6,341 bases of DNA from Clostridiales bacterium. Its GTDB lineage: Bacteria > Bacillota > Clostridia > Oscillospirales > Oscillospiraceae. This document shows positions 1-5,470 of this stretch, in pieces. The stretch spans positions 1-6,341 of the forward strand of contig DYCR01000049.1 of the NCBI GenBank assembly GCA_019418025.1, given 5' to 3'. The position numbers and the translations under genes are program-made. The notes beneath the pieces were generated by a model. The model had not been told where the DNA came from and did no database searches. It saw nothing but the letters and a program-made list of their open reading frames with translations. How positions within the stretch are numbered: position 1 is the first letter of the stretch; each line of letters starts with the position of its first letter.

Positions 1-47
1 TTCTTAAATTCTGGTGAATATCTTTTGTTTGGTATTCCCTTGGGCAT
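1..47 (-). CDS. IS3-family transposase OrfA, N-terminal fragment (runs off window)
   Basis: Fifteen complete codons are visible, reading MPKGIPNKRYSPEFK. This is the characteristic start of the helix-turn-helix OrfA protein of IS150-like IS3 elements, which binds the element ends; OrfAB made by programmed frameshift is the active transposase in this family. The start ATG at 47-45 is preceded by AAAGGGGG (57-64), with 9 nt between the G-run and the ATG. That ribosome binding site is inside a long hairpin (see the repeat at 54-101), so translation from read-through transcripts is probably blocked. The family call rests on this short N-terminal motif together with the terminal repeat; the remainder of the gene is outside the window. 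Confidence 0.75.
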   Translation of the reverse strand, partial: MPKGIPNKRYSPEFK

Positions 48-53
48 AACAAA

Positions 54-101
54 GCACCCCCTTTGTAGATAGTATATCATACTGTCTAACAAAAGGGGTG
101 C
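54..101 (-). repeat. Long hairpin at the IS end, masking the orfA ribosome binding site
   Basis: Positions 54-75 pair with 79-101 around a 3-nt loop (76-78), with one C-A mismatch (61/94), one T-G wobble (70/84) and one bulged base (88). The stem contains both the inner part of the IS terminal repeat and the AAAGGGGG ribosome binding site of orfA. In a transcript entering the element from the neighbouring gene the whole stem would form. In a transcript starting inside the element part of it would be missing. Such structures are known in several IS families as protection against activation by external transcription; applying that here is inference. Confidence 0.7.
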
Positions 102-127
102 AGTTCATTTTCAGGACGGGGATTTTG

Positions 128-715
128 TCATTCCGATATATTGGATGATTCCGGCGATGCCTGCTTACGCTGAATCAACTGTAATGCCGGAGCCATTGAT
201 CCGACTGCCAGTACAGCAAACATATTGGACAAAGAGGGGAGATAGCTCACGAATTTCCAGTCAGAGAAGGGGAGTATGTAGCCGAATAAATCTACAACAA
301 TCACCCGATAGGCCGCAGAAATTGCACCAATCAGGATGACAGGGCGAATATCCGGAATATAACCCAGTGCGGTTGCAAGAAAAACCGCGACATTCAGTGC
401 CATCAAAACGGCAGATACGACCTCGCCCTTTTGTAAGACGAGAAAATAGTCCAGAGCATACAGTCCGGAAAGTCCGCCAAGCAATATGGGGGCATTCAAA
501 TTCAATCCCTTTAGCAGGATCAGATATGCGGCGGCGACCAGTCCCGGTAAAATCAACTGGGTAAACAGCTGGTATCCGTCCAGATCCTTCAGATTGATCA
601 GTCCCAGATAATAGACGGCCTTGATGAACACACAAAGCCCCATGAAAATCACGGATATCTGCATCCAATGACTATCCATCTGCATCTGTACACGAACAGG
701 TTGTTTCATTTTCAT
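128..715 (-). CDS. Multi-pass membrane protein of unknown function
   Basis: This is a 195-residue protein that I do not recognise. After a basic, polar N-terminus (residues 1-18) there are about six hydrophobic segments, near residues 19-40, 50-69, 75-94, 98-117, 124-147 and 160-181, with a short polar tail (182-195, rich in S, E and K). No catalytic motif, signal-peptide cleavage site or transporter signature is apparent. I chose the ATG at 715 because GGAGG (723-727) lies 7 nt upstream; an upstream in-frame start at 766 would have no ribosome binding site and would overlap the promoter. The gene stands alone: its promoter is at 738-766, a tRNA gene diverges upstream, and an IS element begins 20 bp after the stop codon. 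No terminator is seen between stop and IS, so the original downstream sequence may have been displaced by the insertion. Confidence 0.85.
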   Translation of the reverse strand: MKMKQPVRVQMQMDSHWMQISVIFMGLCVFIKAVYYLGLINLKDLDGYQLFTQLILPGLVAAAYLILLKGLNLNAPILLGGLSGLYALDYFLVLQKGEVVSAVLMALNVAVFLATALGYIPDIRPVILIGAISAAYRVIVVDLFGYILPFSDWKFVSYLPSLSNMFAVLAVGSMAPALQLIQRKQASPESSNISE

Positions 716-737
716 CTTATCACCTCCACTGCTAGGT

Positions 738-766
738 ATTATAATGCATGCAGGATAAAATAGCAA
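738..766 (-). promoter_or_regulatory. Promoter of the membrane-protein gene
   Basis: On the minus strand a perfect -10 box TATAAT lies at 743-738. It is preceded, after a 17-bp spacer, by TTGCTA at 766-761, a 4 of 6 match to the sigma-A -35 box. Transcription would start near 731, giving a leader of only about 16 nt that contains the GGAGG ribosome binding site. Confidence 0.7.
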
Positions 767-821
767 TGTTTATACATATTTTGATCCTCAAAAATAAATT
801 TAAAAAAATGAAAAAAAGTGC

Positions 822-850
822 TTGACAAAATTGCATACAGAGTGTATTAT
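822..850 (+). promoter_or_regulatory. Sigma-A promoter of the tRNA-Ser gene
   Basis: A perfect -35 TTGACA (822-827), a 17-bp spacer and a -10 TATTAT (845-850, 5 of 6) form a strong promoter, preceded by an A-rich tract (789-817) that could act as an UP element. Transcription would start near 857, about 36 nt before the mature tRNA 5' end. Confidence 0.85.
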
Positions 851-892
851 ATACAAGTCAGCTAGCGCGGGACGCCAAGCTTCGACAAATAT

Positions 893-984
893 GGAGCAGT
901 ATCGAAGTGGTCATAACGAGCACGACTGGAAATCGTGTGTACCCCAAAAGGGTACCGAGGGTTCAAATCCCTCCTGCTCCGCCA
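893..984 (+). tRNA. tRNA-Ser (anticodon GGA)
   Basis: The full cloverleaf can be folded by eye. The acceptor GGAGCAG (893-899) pairs with CTGCTCC (974-980). The anticodon stem CACGA/TCGTG (921-925 and 933-937) carries the loop CTGGAAA, placing the anticodon GGA at 928-930, which reads UCC and UCU. There is a long class II variable arm closed by GTACCC/GGGTAC, as expected for serine, and the T-arm is GAGGG-TTCAAAT-CCCTC. The discriminator is G981 and CCA is encoded (982-984). It stands alone with its own promoter and terminator. A lone tRNA-Ser is a possible integration site for mobile elements, but no integrase or duplicated 3' end is present here. Confidence 0.97.
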
Positions 985-989
985 GAAAA

Positions 990-1051
990 GCGAAACACTT
1001 TTGATGCAAAGGCGAAAAGCCTTAGAGTATCAAGGTGTTTCGCGTTTTTTT
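990..1051 (+). terminator. Intrinsic terminator of the tRNA-Ser gene
   Basis: GCGAAACAC (990-998) pairs with GTGTTTCGC (1035-1043). Pairing continues inward with a single bulge to about 1007/1027, and a small inner hairpin AAGGC-GAAAA-GCCTT (1009-1023) sits at the tip. A run of seven T (1045-1051) follows. It begins 6 nt after the CCA end. Confidence 0.9.
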
Positions 1052-1094
1052 ATGCTGAAAAAACAGCTCATTTTCCAAAGATGCAAAAGGGTCA

Positions 1095-1124
1095 CTCCCA
1101 CCAACTGGTGGGAGTTGAACCCAC
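1095..1124. repeat. Palindrome overlapping a T-arm-like fold
   Basis: CTCCCACCA (1095-1103) and TGGTGGGAG (1106-1114) are a perfect 9-bp inverted repeat separated by 2 nt. Overlapping it on the minus strand (1124-1108) is GTGGG-TTCAACT-CCCAC, a 5-bp stem with a 7-nt loop that has the form of a tRNA T-arm. The two folds share bases and exclude one another. No matching acceptor, D or anticodon arm is found next to it, so it is not a tRNA gene. It may be a decayed tRNA fragment or part of a dispersed intergenic repeat. Confidence 0.5.
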
Positions 1125-1159
1125 ATATTTGGGCATTTCAGAGCAAAAGCAAAGGCAGC

Positions 1160-1192
1160 GCCCTTTTTGAAGCGATGGATTTCAAAAAGGGC
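1160..1192 (-). terminator. Probable terminator hairpin after the ABC permease gene
   Basis: GCCCTTTTTGAA (1160-1171) and TTCAAAAAGGGC (1181-1192) form a perfect 12-bp stem with a 9-nt loop, 13 bp after the permease stop codon. In the minus direction it is followed by GCTGCCTTTGCTTTTGC rather than a clean T-run. It may therefore be an imperfect terminator or a 3' stabilising hairpin. Confidence 0.55.
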
Positions 1193-1205
1193 AGATTTCA
1201 AAATA

Positions 1206-2447
1206 TTATGCGACTTGATGCTTACAATAGGAGTGTACTGCCAAGAACAGAAACACAAGGACTTCAACAGCTGCTGAGATCAGAATTACATAAGGAGTCC
1301 AGATGCTCATTCCACCAATGTGTAAATACTCAAAGTTTGCAAGCTGATAGAGGAAATTGTTCTGCAGACCAATACCGGCAGAGGGGAAAATGGTGGAAAT
1401 CCATGTTGCGCCCATTGCTGCATAAGCAAATAATGGAATCAGTAAGACCACAAGTGATGCCAACAAAACCGTTAAAGAATCCTTGCATTTTGCTGATAGA
1501 TACATAGTACAGCTGAGAGTAGCCAAGATGGAAAGCAGCCCAGCCAATGCAAGGATGATTTGCAGCTGTCCCAAATTGATATTGGGAAGGCTGATGATGG
1601 AGTATAGCATCTGGAACGAGCTTTTCAGGCAGTCGGTTCCAAACGCCATATTCAATATCATCAAATGAATGATCATTCCTAAAGTGTAGGTTACAATAAA
1701 AACAGTGCAAGATGCGAGTATTTTTGTAACTGCCAGCCGGATATGTCCGTTTTTGGTTGCGCGCAAAATAGGATCGCTTCCGGTCTGATATTCCCCCGCA
1801 AAAATCGGTGCAGCAATCGCTACACATATAATGGCAAGGATCAGAATATAGAGTTCAATATAGTCAAAAGCATCCCTTGTGATTCCGGTGTGTAAATAAA
1901 AAGGAGTGTTCACCTGTGCATATTTTGCAAGCGCATTTTGCTGTGCAGAGGGATAATCCGTTTGCTCGTTCCGCATGACATCATTCAGATGGTCTGCACA
2001 TTTTTCATAATAGGACTGGTCAATTTTATTGGGATCAATATCCATCCAGTCTGCACCAATACCAGTAAGGGGATCTGCAAACACCTCTGACAAGCCTTTT
2101 AGCAGAGGACGGATTGGGAGGATCTCTTTTATACTTACATCCAGAGGAAAGCCTTCTTCTTCCACAGGCCCATATTCGTTCACACAGTTCTGATAGGTTT
2201 CTAACGCAGCTTTCACTTTTTCCGGAGTTACCTCGCCGGAAGAGGCGGCATATAGATCCCGTTTATATTGGATTGCAGCTAACCCATCCAACTCTGTAAT
2301 GGTTCCGTCTGCATTGGGACGGTTAATGCCTTCAAAAGAAATGGGAAGATAAGCCATCACAACTGAAAGTAACATTGCAACTGCAAGTAAAATCAATGTG
2401 CGTCTTGACTTCAAAATACGCTTTAGTTCCAGTGCAAAAAGGCGCAT
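1206..2447 (-). CDS. ABC-2 type transporter permease
   Basis: A 413-residue membrane subunit of an ABC exporter. The N-terminus (1-15) is basic and cytoplasmic. A first membrane helix lies at about 16-35, followed by a large polar outer loop (about 36-195), then five more hydrophobic helices near 196-217, 240-265, 293-315, 322-345 and 384-406. The segment after the second helix (about 217-242, with GEYQTGSDPILRATKNG) has the form of the conserved cytoplasmic coupling region of ABC-2 permeases that follow a TCS-ABC arrangement in Firmicutes. The ATG at 2447 is preceded by AAGGAGG (2457-2463) with 9 nt spacing. That ribosome binding site lies inside the last codons of the ATPase gene, whose TGA is 1 bp before this ATG, so the two are translationally coupled and surely partners. 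The substrate cannot be read from the sequence; an antimicrobial peptide, lipid or envelope-active compound is a guess based on the regulator type. Confidence 0.9.
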   Translation of the reverse strand: MRLFALELKRILKSRRTLILLAVAMLLSVVMAYLPISFEGINRPNADGTITELDGLAAIQYKRDLYAASSGEVTPEKVKAALETYQNCVNEYGPVEEEGFPLDVSIKEILPIRPLLKGLSEVFADPLTGIGADWMDIDPNKIDQSYYEKCADHLNDVMRNEQTDYPSAQQNALAKYAQVNTPFYLHTGITRDAFDYIELYILILAIICVAIAAPIFAGEYQTGSDPILRATKNGHIRLAVTKILASCTVFIVTYTLGMIIHLMILNMAFGTDCLKSSFQMLYSIISLPNINLGQLQIILALAGLLSILATLSCTMYLSAKCKDSLTVLLASLVVLLIPLFAYAAMGATWISTIFPSAGIGLQNNFLYQLANFEYLHIGGMSIWTPYVILISAAVEVLVFLFLAVHSYCKHQVA

Positions 2448-2448
2448 A

Positions 2449-3336
2449 TCAAACTTCCTCCTTTTCCATATCCATTTGCGGAAACAGCCACAAATATAGA
2501 TCTTCTAAGCGCGGCGCGGCCGTCACAGATCCTTCGATTTCCGAATGCTCTGACAGATAACGGATCGCTACATTGTCATGATCCTCACTCCGCTGATTGA
2601 TGATGTGCAGCCGCATCTCATATTCCATCAGTCTGGAAGCAGGAATGACGCAGTTCCAGACTTTTCCTTCGATTTGCTTTACCAGTTCTGCGGTTGTGCC
2701 AACGTCTATGATTTGCCCGGCCTTCATAATAGCGTTACGGGTAGAGATATATTCGATGTCAGACACAATGTGCGTGGAGATCAATACAATTCGATCGTGG
2801 GAAAACTCGGAGATGAAGTTGCGTAAGCGAACACGCTCTCCGGGATCAAGACCTGCGGTTGGTTCATCCATGACAAGGATTTTGGGATCGTTCAGCATGG
2901 CCTGCGCAATGCCCACACGGCGCTTCATGCCGCCGGACAAATCAGCAATTTTCTTTTTCTTTACATCGGAGAGGGAAAGGGTGTCTAGCAGGGAATTGAT
3001 TTTTCTGGTGGTTGCCTTTGTGGGGATGTCCTTCAAGGCGGCCATATATTCCAAATAATCTTTTACGTTGAAGTCGCGATGATACCCAAAGTCTTGGGGA
3101 AGAAAACCGAACATATTTCGATATTCTTCTCCCATTTTACGAATATCGGTTCCGTCATAATAAATCGTTCCGCTTGTCGGGGTCATGATATCTGCAATCA
3201 TCCGCATAAGGGTTGTCTTTCCGGCACCGTTGGCACCCAAAAGCCCCCAAATACCAGATGTCAAAGTCAGACTTACATCATTGACAGCGGTTTTATCTTT
3301 GAACTGTTTGCTCAGATGGTCAATTTTTAGTTCCAC
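2449..3336 (-). CDS. ABC transporter ATP-binding protein
   Basis: A 295-residue cytoplasmic ATPase that would power the permease encoded directly downstream. All nucleotide-binding motifs are present: Walker A GANGAGKT (34-41), Q-loop Gln81, signature LSGGM (133-137), Walker B ILVMDEP (153-159) with catalytic Glu158, D-loop AGLDP (161-165) and switch His189. A divergent C-terminal region (about 225-295) follows the ATPase core, as in many drug- and peptide-export ATPases. I place the start at the GTG at 3336, because AAGGAG (3345-3350) is then 8 nt away. A GTG three codons further upstream (3345) would overlap that ribosome binding site. The C-terminal codons (EKEEV) double as the ribosome binding site of the permease gene. 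Expression probably comes from the VanR-type promoter at 3414-3453. Confidence 0.93.
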   Translation of the reverse strand: MELKIDHLSKQFKDKTAVNDVSLTLTSGIWGLLGANGAGKTTLMRMIADIMTPTSGTIYYDGTDIRKMGEEYRNMFGFLPQDFGYHRDFNVKDYLEYMAALKDIPTKATTRKINSLLDTLSLSDVKKKKIADLSGGMKRRVGIAQAMLNDPKILVMDEPTAGLDPGERVRLRNFISEFSHDRIVLISTHIVSDIEYISTRNAIMKAGQIIDVGTTAELVKQIEGKVWNCVIPASRLMEYEMRLHIINQRSEDHDNVAIRYLSEHSEIEGSVTAAPRLEDLYLWLFPQMDMEKEEV

Positions 3337-3367
3337 AATGATCACTCCTTTTCAGTTTTTCAAAAGC

Positions 3368-3410
3368 AAACGCCCTTGTTCTGTGACTATTGTACCGAAC
3401 AAGGGCGTTT
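3368..3410 (-). terminator. Terminator hairpin of the regulator operon / 5' leader hairpin of the ABC mRNA
   Basis: AAACGCCCTTGTTC (3368-3381) and GAACAAGGGCGTTT (3397-3410) are a perfect 14-bp inverted repeat with a 15-nt loop. In the minus direction the stem ends in GTTTGCTTTTG, which is T-rich enough for an intrinsic terminator, and it lies about 60 bp after the kinase stop. It would separate the regulator operon from the exporter genes. If the ABC promoter described at 3414-3453 is correct, its start site (about 3407) falls at the foot of this stem, so the same hairpin would cap the exporter mRNA. Confidence 0.7.
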
Positions 3411-3413
3411 CAT

Positions 3414-3453
3414 TCTCTAAATTTCAGTTGGAAAAATCCTAAGAAGCTCCTAA
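3414..3453 (-). promoter_or_regulatory. Candidate VanR-like operator and promoter of the ABC exporter operon
   Basis: On the minus strand there is a perfect direct repeat, TTAGGA-N5-TTAGGA (3453-3437, 11-bp period). It is followed after exactly 17 bp by TAGAGA (3419-3414), with the second half-site in the -35 position. A direct repeat with one-turn spacing is the usual site for a dimer of an OmpR/PhoB-family regulator. The -10 is poor, which fits an activator-dependent promoter. The same layout occurs in front of the response regulator gene (5431-5470). Identification as the operator is inference from this match. Confidence 0.6.
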
Positions 3454-3471
3454 TATTTAGAGCTTTATTTC

Positions 3472-4536
3472 TTAATGCGAACAGGGCAACGTAATTGTGA
3501 AGATGACCGTTTTATTGGTGCTTTCTGCGGTGATCGTACCTCCATGCAAAGTAACGATTTCTCTTGCGATTGAAAGCCCTAACCCGGCACCACCTGTATC
3601 AGATGCTCTGGCACTGTCCAGACGATTAAACTTCTCAAAGATGGTCGCAAGCTTTTCTTCTGGTATGTCATCCCCATGATTTTTGAAAAGGATTACGATA
3701 TCATTATCTTTTTTCTGCGCAGTGATATGGATCTCCGAGTTAGGGTAGCTGTAAGCGGCTGCATTTTTCAGTAAATTATTGAATACTCTTGCCAGCTTTT
3801 CGGGGTCACCAAGGACAAACAAATCATCCTCAAACGATACATTGGCTCTAAGTTCTTTTGCTGAAAGCACTGGATAGAAATCATCAATGACTTGCGCTAA
3901 CAATGCATATAAGTCAACCTGTTGCTTTTTTATTTGCACTGCATTTGTATGATAGCGTGTGATTTCAAACAATTCATCGATCAGAGTTTCTAAGCGTTCT
4001 GCTTTCTCGAGGACGATCCCTATATATTTTGCTTTTTGTTCCAATGGCATATCGGGTGCCTCTTTCAGCAGATTCAAATATCCAATCACTGTGGTGAGGG
4101 GAGTGCGAATATCATGTGCCAAATACATAACCAGTTCATTCTTCTTGTTTTCAGCCTCTGATGCCGCTTGCTGATTGAGTAGTGTGGACATTTTGATCTC
4201 ATTCATCTGATTTTCCACATCTCGCAGTGGCACTGATAATTCGATGGGATGGCTGTCCTGCTTATATACAGCTTGTGTAGCAGCAACGACTTCACCCAAA
4301 TAAGTCCAAGGCTTTTTCCAGTAGTGATAGAATATACAGGTCAGTCCGATTACCAGATAGAGAATGTAGATAGCATCTGCCCTCAAATATAGATACTCGG
4401 TAACCGGATTATGAAAAACCGTAAAAATGTATTGCAATACCAATGTTGCTGCAAATCCCAGAACCACATATAGAAATATCACAACAAGCAGCTGAAAAAG
4501 CAATGTTTTTTCCATGGGCAGCTTTTTCTTTTCCAA
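3472..4536 (-). CDS. VanS-like sensor histidine kinase
   Basis: A 354-residue membrane kinase, partner of the response regulator upstream. Two membrane helices (about 11-38 and 53-71) enclose a very short outer loop (about 39-52), so sensing is likely at or within the membrane. A linker/HAMP-like region (about 75-130) leads to the H-box LAHDIRTPLTT with phospho-acceptor His141. The catalytic domain has the N-box NNLLKNAAAYS (253-263), F-box EKF (301-303) and G2 box GGAGLGLSIA (315-324). The segments EAPDMP, QKAK, RVFNN, KNAAAYS and DTGGAGLGL closely resemble VanS of glycopeptide-resistant enterococci as I remember it. Starting at the TTG at 4536 is favoured by AAGGAGGG (4543-4550), 7 nt upstream; an ATG at 4515 has no comparable site. 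That ribosome binding site overlaps the stop codon of the small ORF, so the two are probably coupled. No vanH/A/X genes are in the window, so glycopeptide resistance should not be assumed. Confidence 0.93.
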   Translation of the reverse strand: MEKKKLPMEKTLLFQLLVVIFLYVVLGFAATLVLQYIFTVFHNPVTEYLYLRADAIYILYLVIGLTCIFYHYWKKPWTYLGEVVAATQAVYKQDSHPIELSVPLRDVENQMNEIKMSTLLNQQAASEAENKKNELVMYLAHDIRTPLTTVIGYLNLLKEAPDMPLEQKAKYIGIVLEKAERLETLIDELFEITRYHTNAVQIKKQQVDLYALLAQVIDDFYPVLSAKELRANVSFEDDLFVLGDPEKLARVFNNLLKNAAAYSYPNSEIHITAQKKDNDIVILFKNHGDDIPEEKLATIFEKFNRLDSARASDTGGAGLGLSIAREIVTLHGGTITAESTNKTVIFTITLPCSH

Positions 4537-4548
4537 AGATCTCCCTCC

Positions 4549-4659
4549 TTAGTTTGCAGCGAGAAGAATGAACAGCACACCAAGTACGAAAACAGTAACG
4601 ATTGATGCAACAAAAGTAATGATAAAATCAGTTCGCGTTTTGCCTTCCGTATTTTTTAT
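4549..4659 (-). CDS. Small single-span membrane peptide between regulator and kinase, ATA start
   Basis: A 36-codon reading frame fills the gap between the two regulator genes. Residues 1-11 are polar and charged (K, E, R, D), and 12-35 form one hydrophobic stretch rich in V, I, F and L that would span the membrane, ending in AAN. A strong ribosome binding site GAGGAGG (4664-4670) lies 4 nt before codon 1, and the TAA stop (4551-4549) overlaps the kinase ribosome binding site. No ATG, GTG or TTG is available near the start: the codon in the start position is ATA. It may be a rare start used at low level, or an inactivated ATG (G to A in the third base). I do not recognise the peptide. Its position suggests a role with the kinase in the membrane, but this is inference. 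Confidence 0.55.
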   Translation of the reverse strand: MKNTEGKTRTDFIITFVASIVTVFVLGVLFILLAAN

Positions 4660-4677
4660 AATACCTCCTCAGAGACT

Positions 4678-5373
4678 TCAAATTTTATATCCAACGCCCC
4701 ATATCGTTTTTATATATTGTGATTTCTCTGCTGTATCGTTTAGTTTTTCTCGCAGATGGCGGATATGAACTGTAATTGTGCTGCTGTTTTTACTGTAATA
4801 TTCGTCCTTCCATACGGCATAAAACAGATCCTCAAGGCTGACAACGGTTCCTTGCTTTTCCAGTAGTATACGCAAAATAGAAAACTCCGTCGGAGTCAAG
4901 GATAGAAGTTCGCCATCTAATGAACACTCGTAGTTTTTCGTGTTGAGTGTCAGCTTTTTATAGGTCAGTATTTCTGTATCCTCATGATTGGGTTCTGTTG
5001 CAGAGTATTTCTTATATCGCCTGAGCTGTGCTTTGACTCTGGCAATGAGCTCAAGCGGGCGAAAAGGCTTCGTTACATAGTCATCCGCGCCCAAAGTCAA
5101 TCCCGTAATCTTGTCCGTTTCATCGTCCTTAGCAGTAAGCATGATGATTGGATAAGTATATTTTTGTCGGATTTTCTTGCAAATAGAGAATCCGTTTATA
5201 TCAGGGAGCATGATATCAAGAATGGCAAGATCCATTTCTTCATGTTCGATACAAGCCAATGCCTCTTTTGCAGAATAAAATTTATATACAAGATAATTTT
5301 CGTTTTGCAGATATACTTCCAATAAGTCCGCAATCTCATGTTCATCGTCAACGACTAATATCTTATCGTTCAT
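4678..5373 (-). CDS. VanR-like response regulator (OmpR/PhoB family)
   Basis: A 231-residue two-domain transcription factor. The receiver domain (about 1-118) has the acidic pair Asp9-Asp10, phospho-acceptor Asp53 (in AILDIMLPD), Thr80 and Lys102 (in DDYVTKPF). After a short linker, a winged-helix DNA-binding domain (about 135-231) carries LTPTEFSILRIL, TVHIRHLREK and the terminal WGVGYKI typical of the family. Wording such as DEHEIADL, LELIARVKAQLRRYKK and TITVHIRHLREK is very close to enterococcal VanR from memory. I chose the ATG at 5373 because AAAGGAG is 7 nt upstream; an in-frame TTG at 5394 would lie ahead of that site. It is the first gene of the operon with the small ORF and the kinase, and probably activates its own promoter (5431-5470) and that of the ABC exporter. 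Confidence 0.95.
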   Translation of the reverse strand: MNDKILVVDDEHEIADLLEVYLQNENYLVYKFYSAKEALACIEHEEMDLAILDIMLPDINGFSICKKIRQKYTYPIIMLTAKDDETDKITGLTLGADDYVTKPFRPLELIARVKAQLRRYKKYSATEPNHEDTEILTYKKLTLNTKNYECSLDGELLSLTPTEFSILRILLEKQGTVVSLEDLFYAVWKDEYYSKNSSTITVHIRHLREKLNDTAEKSQYIKTIWGVGYKI

Positions 5374-5430
5374 GGCAGCTCTCCTTTGTAACAACGTCCA
5401 TGCTAAGTATAGCTTTTTTAGTGACCGAAA

Positions 5431-5470
5431 TCTCTATGAATGTCCTATGAAAACATTAAGATTTACCTAA
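5431..5470 (-). promoter_or_regulatory. Candidate autoregulated promoter of the regulator-kinase operon
   Basis: The minus strand reads TTAGGT-N5-TTAATG (5470-5454), then 17 bp, then TAGAGA (5436-5431). Half-site spacing, distance and -10 are identical to those in front of the ABC genes, while the half-sites are less perfect here. The extended half-site TCTTAGGTAAAT agrees at 8 of the 10 specified positions with the VanR consensus I remember (TCGTANGAAANT). Transcription would start near 5424, leaving a leader of about 50 nt before the ATG at 5373. Confidence 0.6.

Larger units (their letters stand above)
1..107 (-). mobile_element. End of an IS3-family (IS150 subgroup) insertion sequence, partial
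   Basis: On the minus strand the element begins at 107 with TGAACTGCACCCC and continues TTTTGTTAGACA, which matches the 5'-TG-starting terminal inverted repeats of IS150-type elements as I remember them. It is followed by the start of an orfA-type transposase at 47. The rest of the element, including the second inverted repeat and the DDE-bearing orfB, lies left of the window, so intactness cannot be judged. The target duplication would begin at 108 (TTT or TTTT), but the other copy is not visible. The insertion lies 20 bp beyond the stop codon of the membrane-protein gene and points the same way as that gene. Confidence 0.8.

Noticed and set aside
893..984. tRNA-Ser as an attachment site of an integrated element
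   Set aside because: No integrase gene and no repeated tRNA 3' end are visible in the window.
1095..1124. Functional tRNA on the minus strand
   Set aside because: Only a T-arm is present; no acceptor partner, anticodon arm or D-arm could be found in the adjacent 80 bases.
1022..1267. Minus-strand frame of 81 codons across the tRNA terminator and palindromes
   Set aside because: It reads through two hairpins and overlaps the permease 3' end in another frame; the sequence is explained by non-coding structures.
935..1507. Plus-strand frame of 190 codons over the tRNA, its terminator and the end of the permease gene
   Set aside because: It starts inside the tRNA gene, crosses a terminator and overlaps the permease in antisense; no ribosome site or plausible domain. 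It is a shadow frame.
3389..3417. Alternative ABC promoter GAGAAT-17 bp-TACAAT (minus)
   Set aside because: The -10 is good, but the -35 match is poor and it would lie in the hairpin loop. The promoter at 3414-3453 shared with the regulator operon is better supported, though both could be used.
3415..3462. Inverted repeat CTCTAAAT / ATTTAGAG flanking the exporter operator
   Set aside because: Arms are only 8 bp, AT-rich and 32 bp apart; one arm is largely accounted for by the -10 region. Probably chance.
5402..5413. Short palindrome GCTA-AGTA-TAGC in the leader of the response regulator
   Set aside because: A 4-bp stem is too weak to call a regulatory structure.
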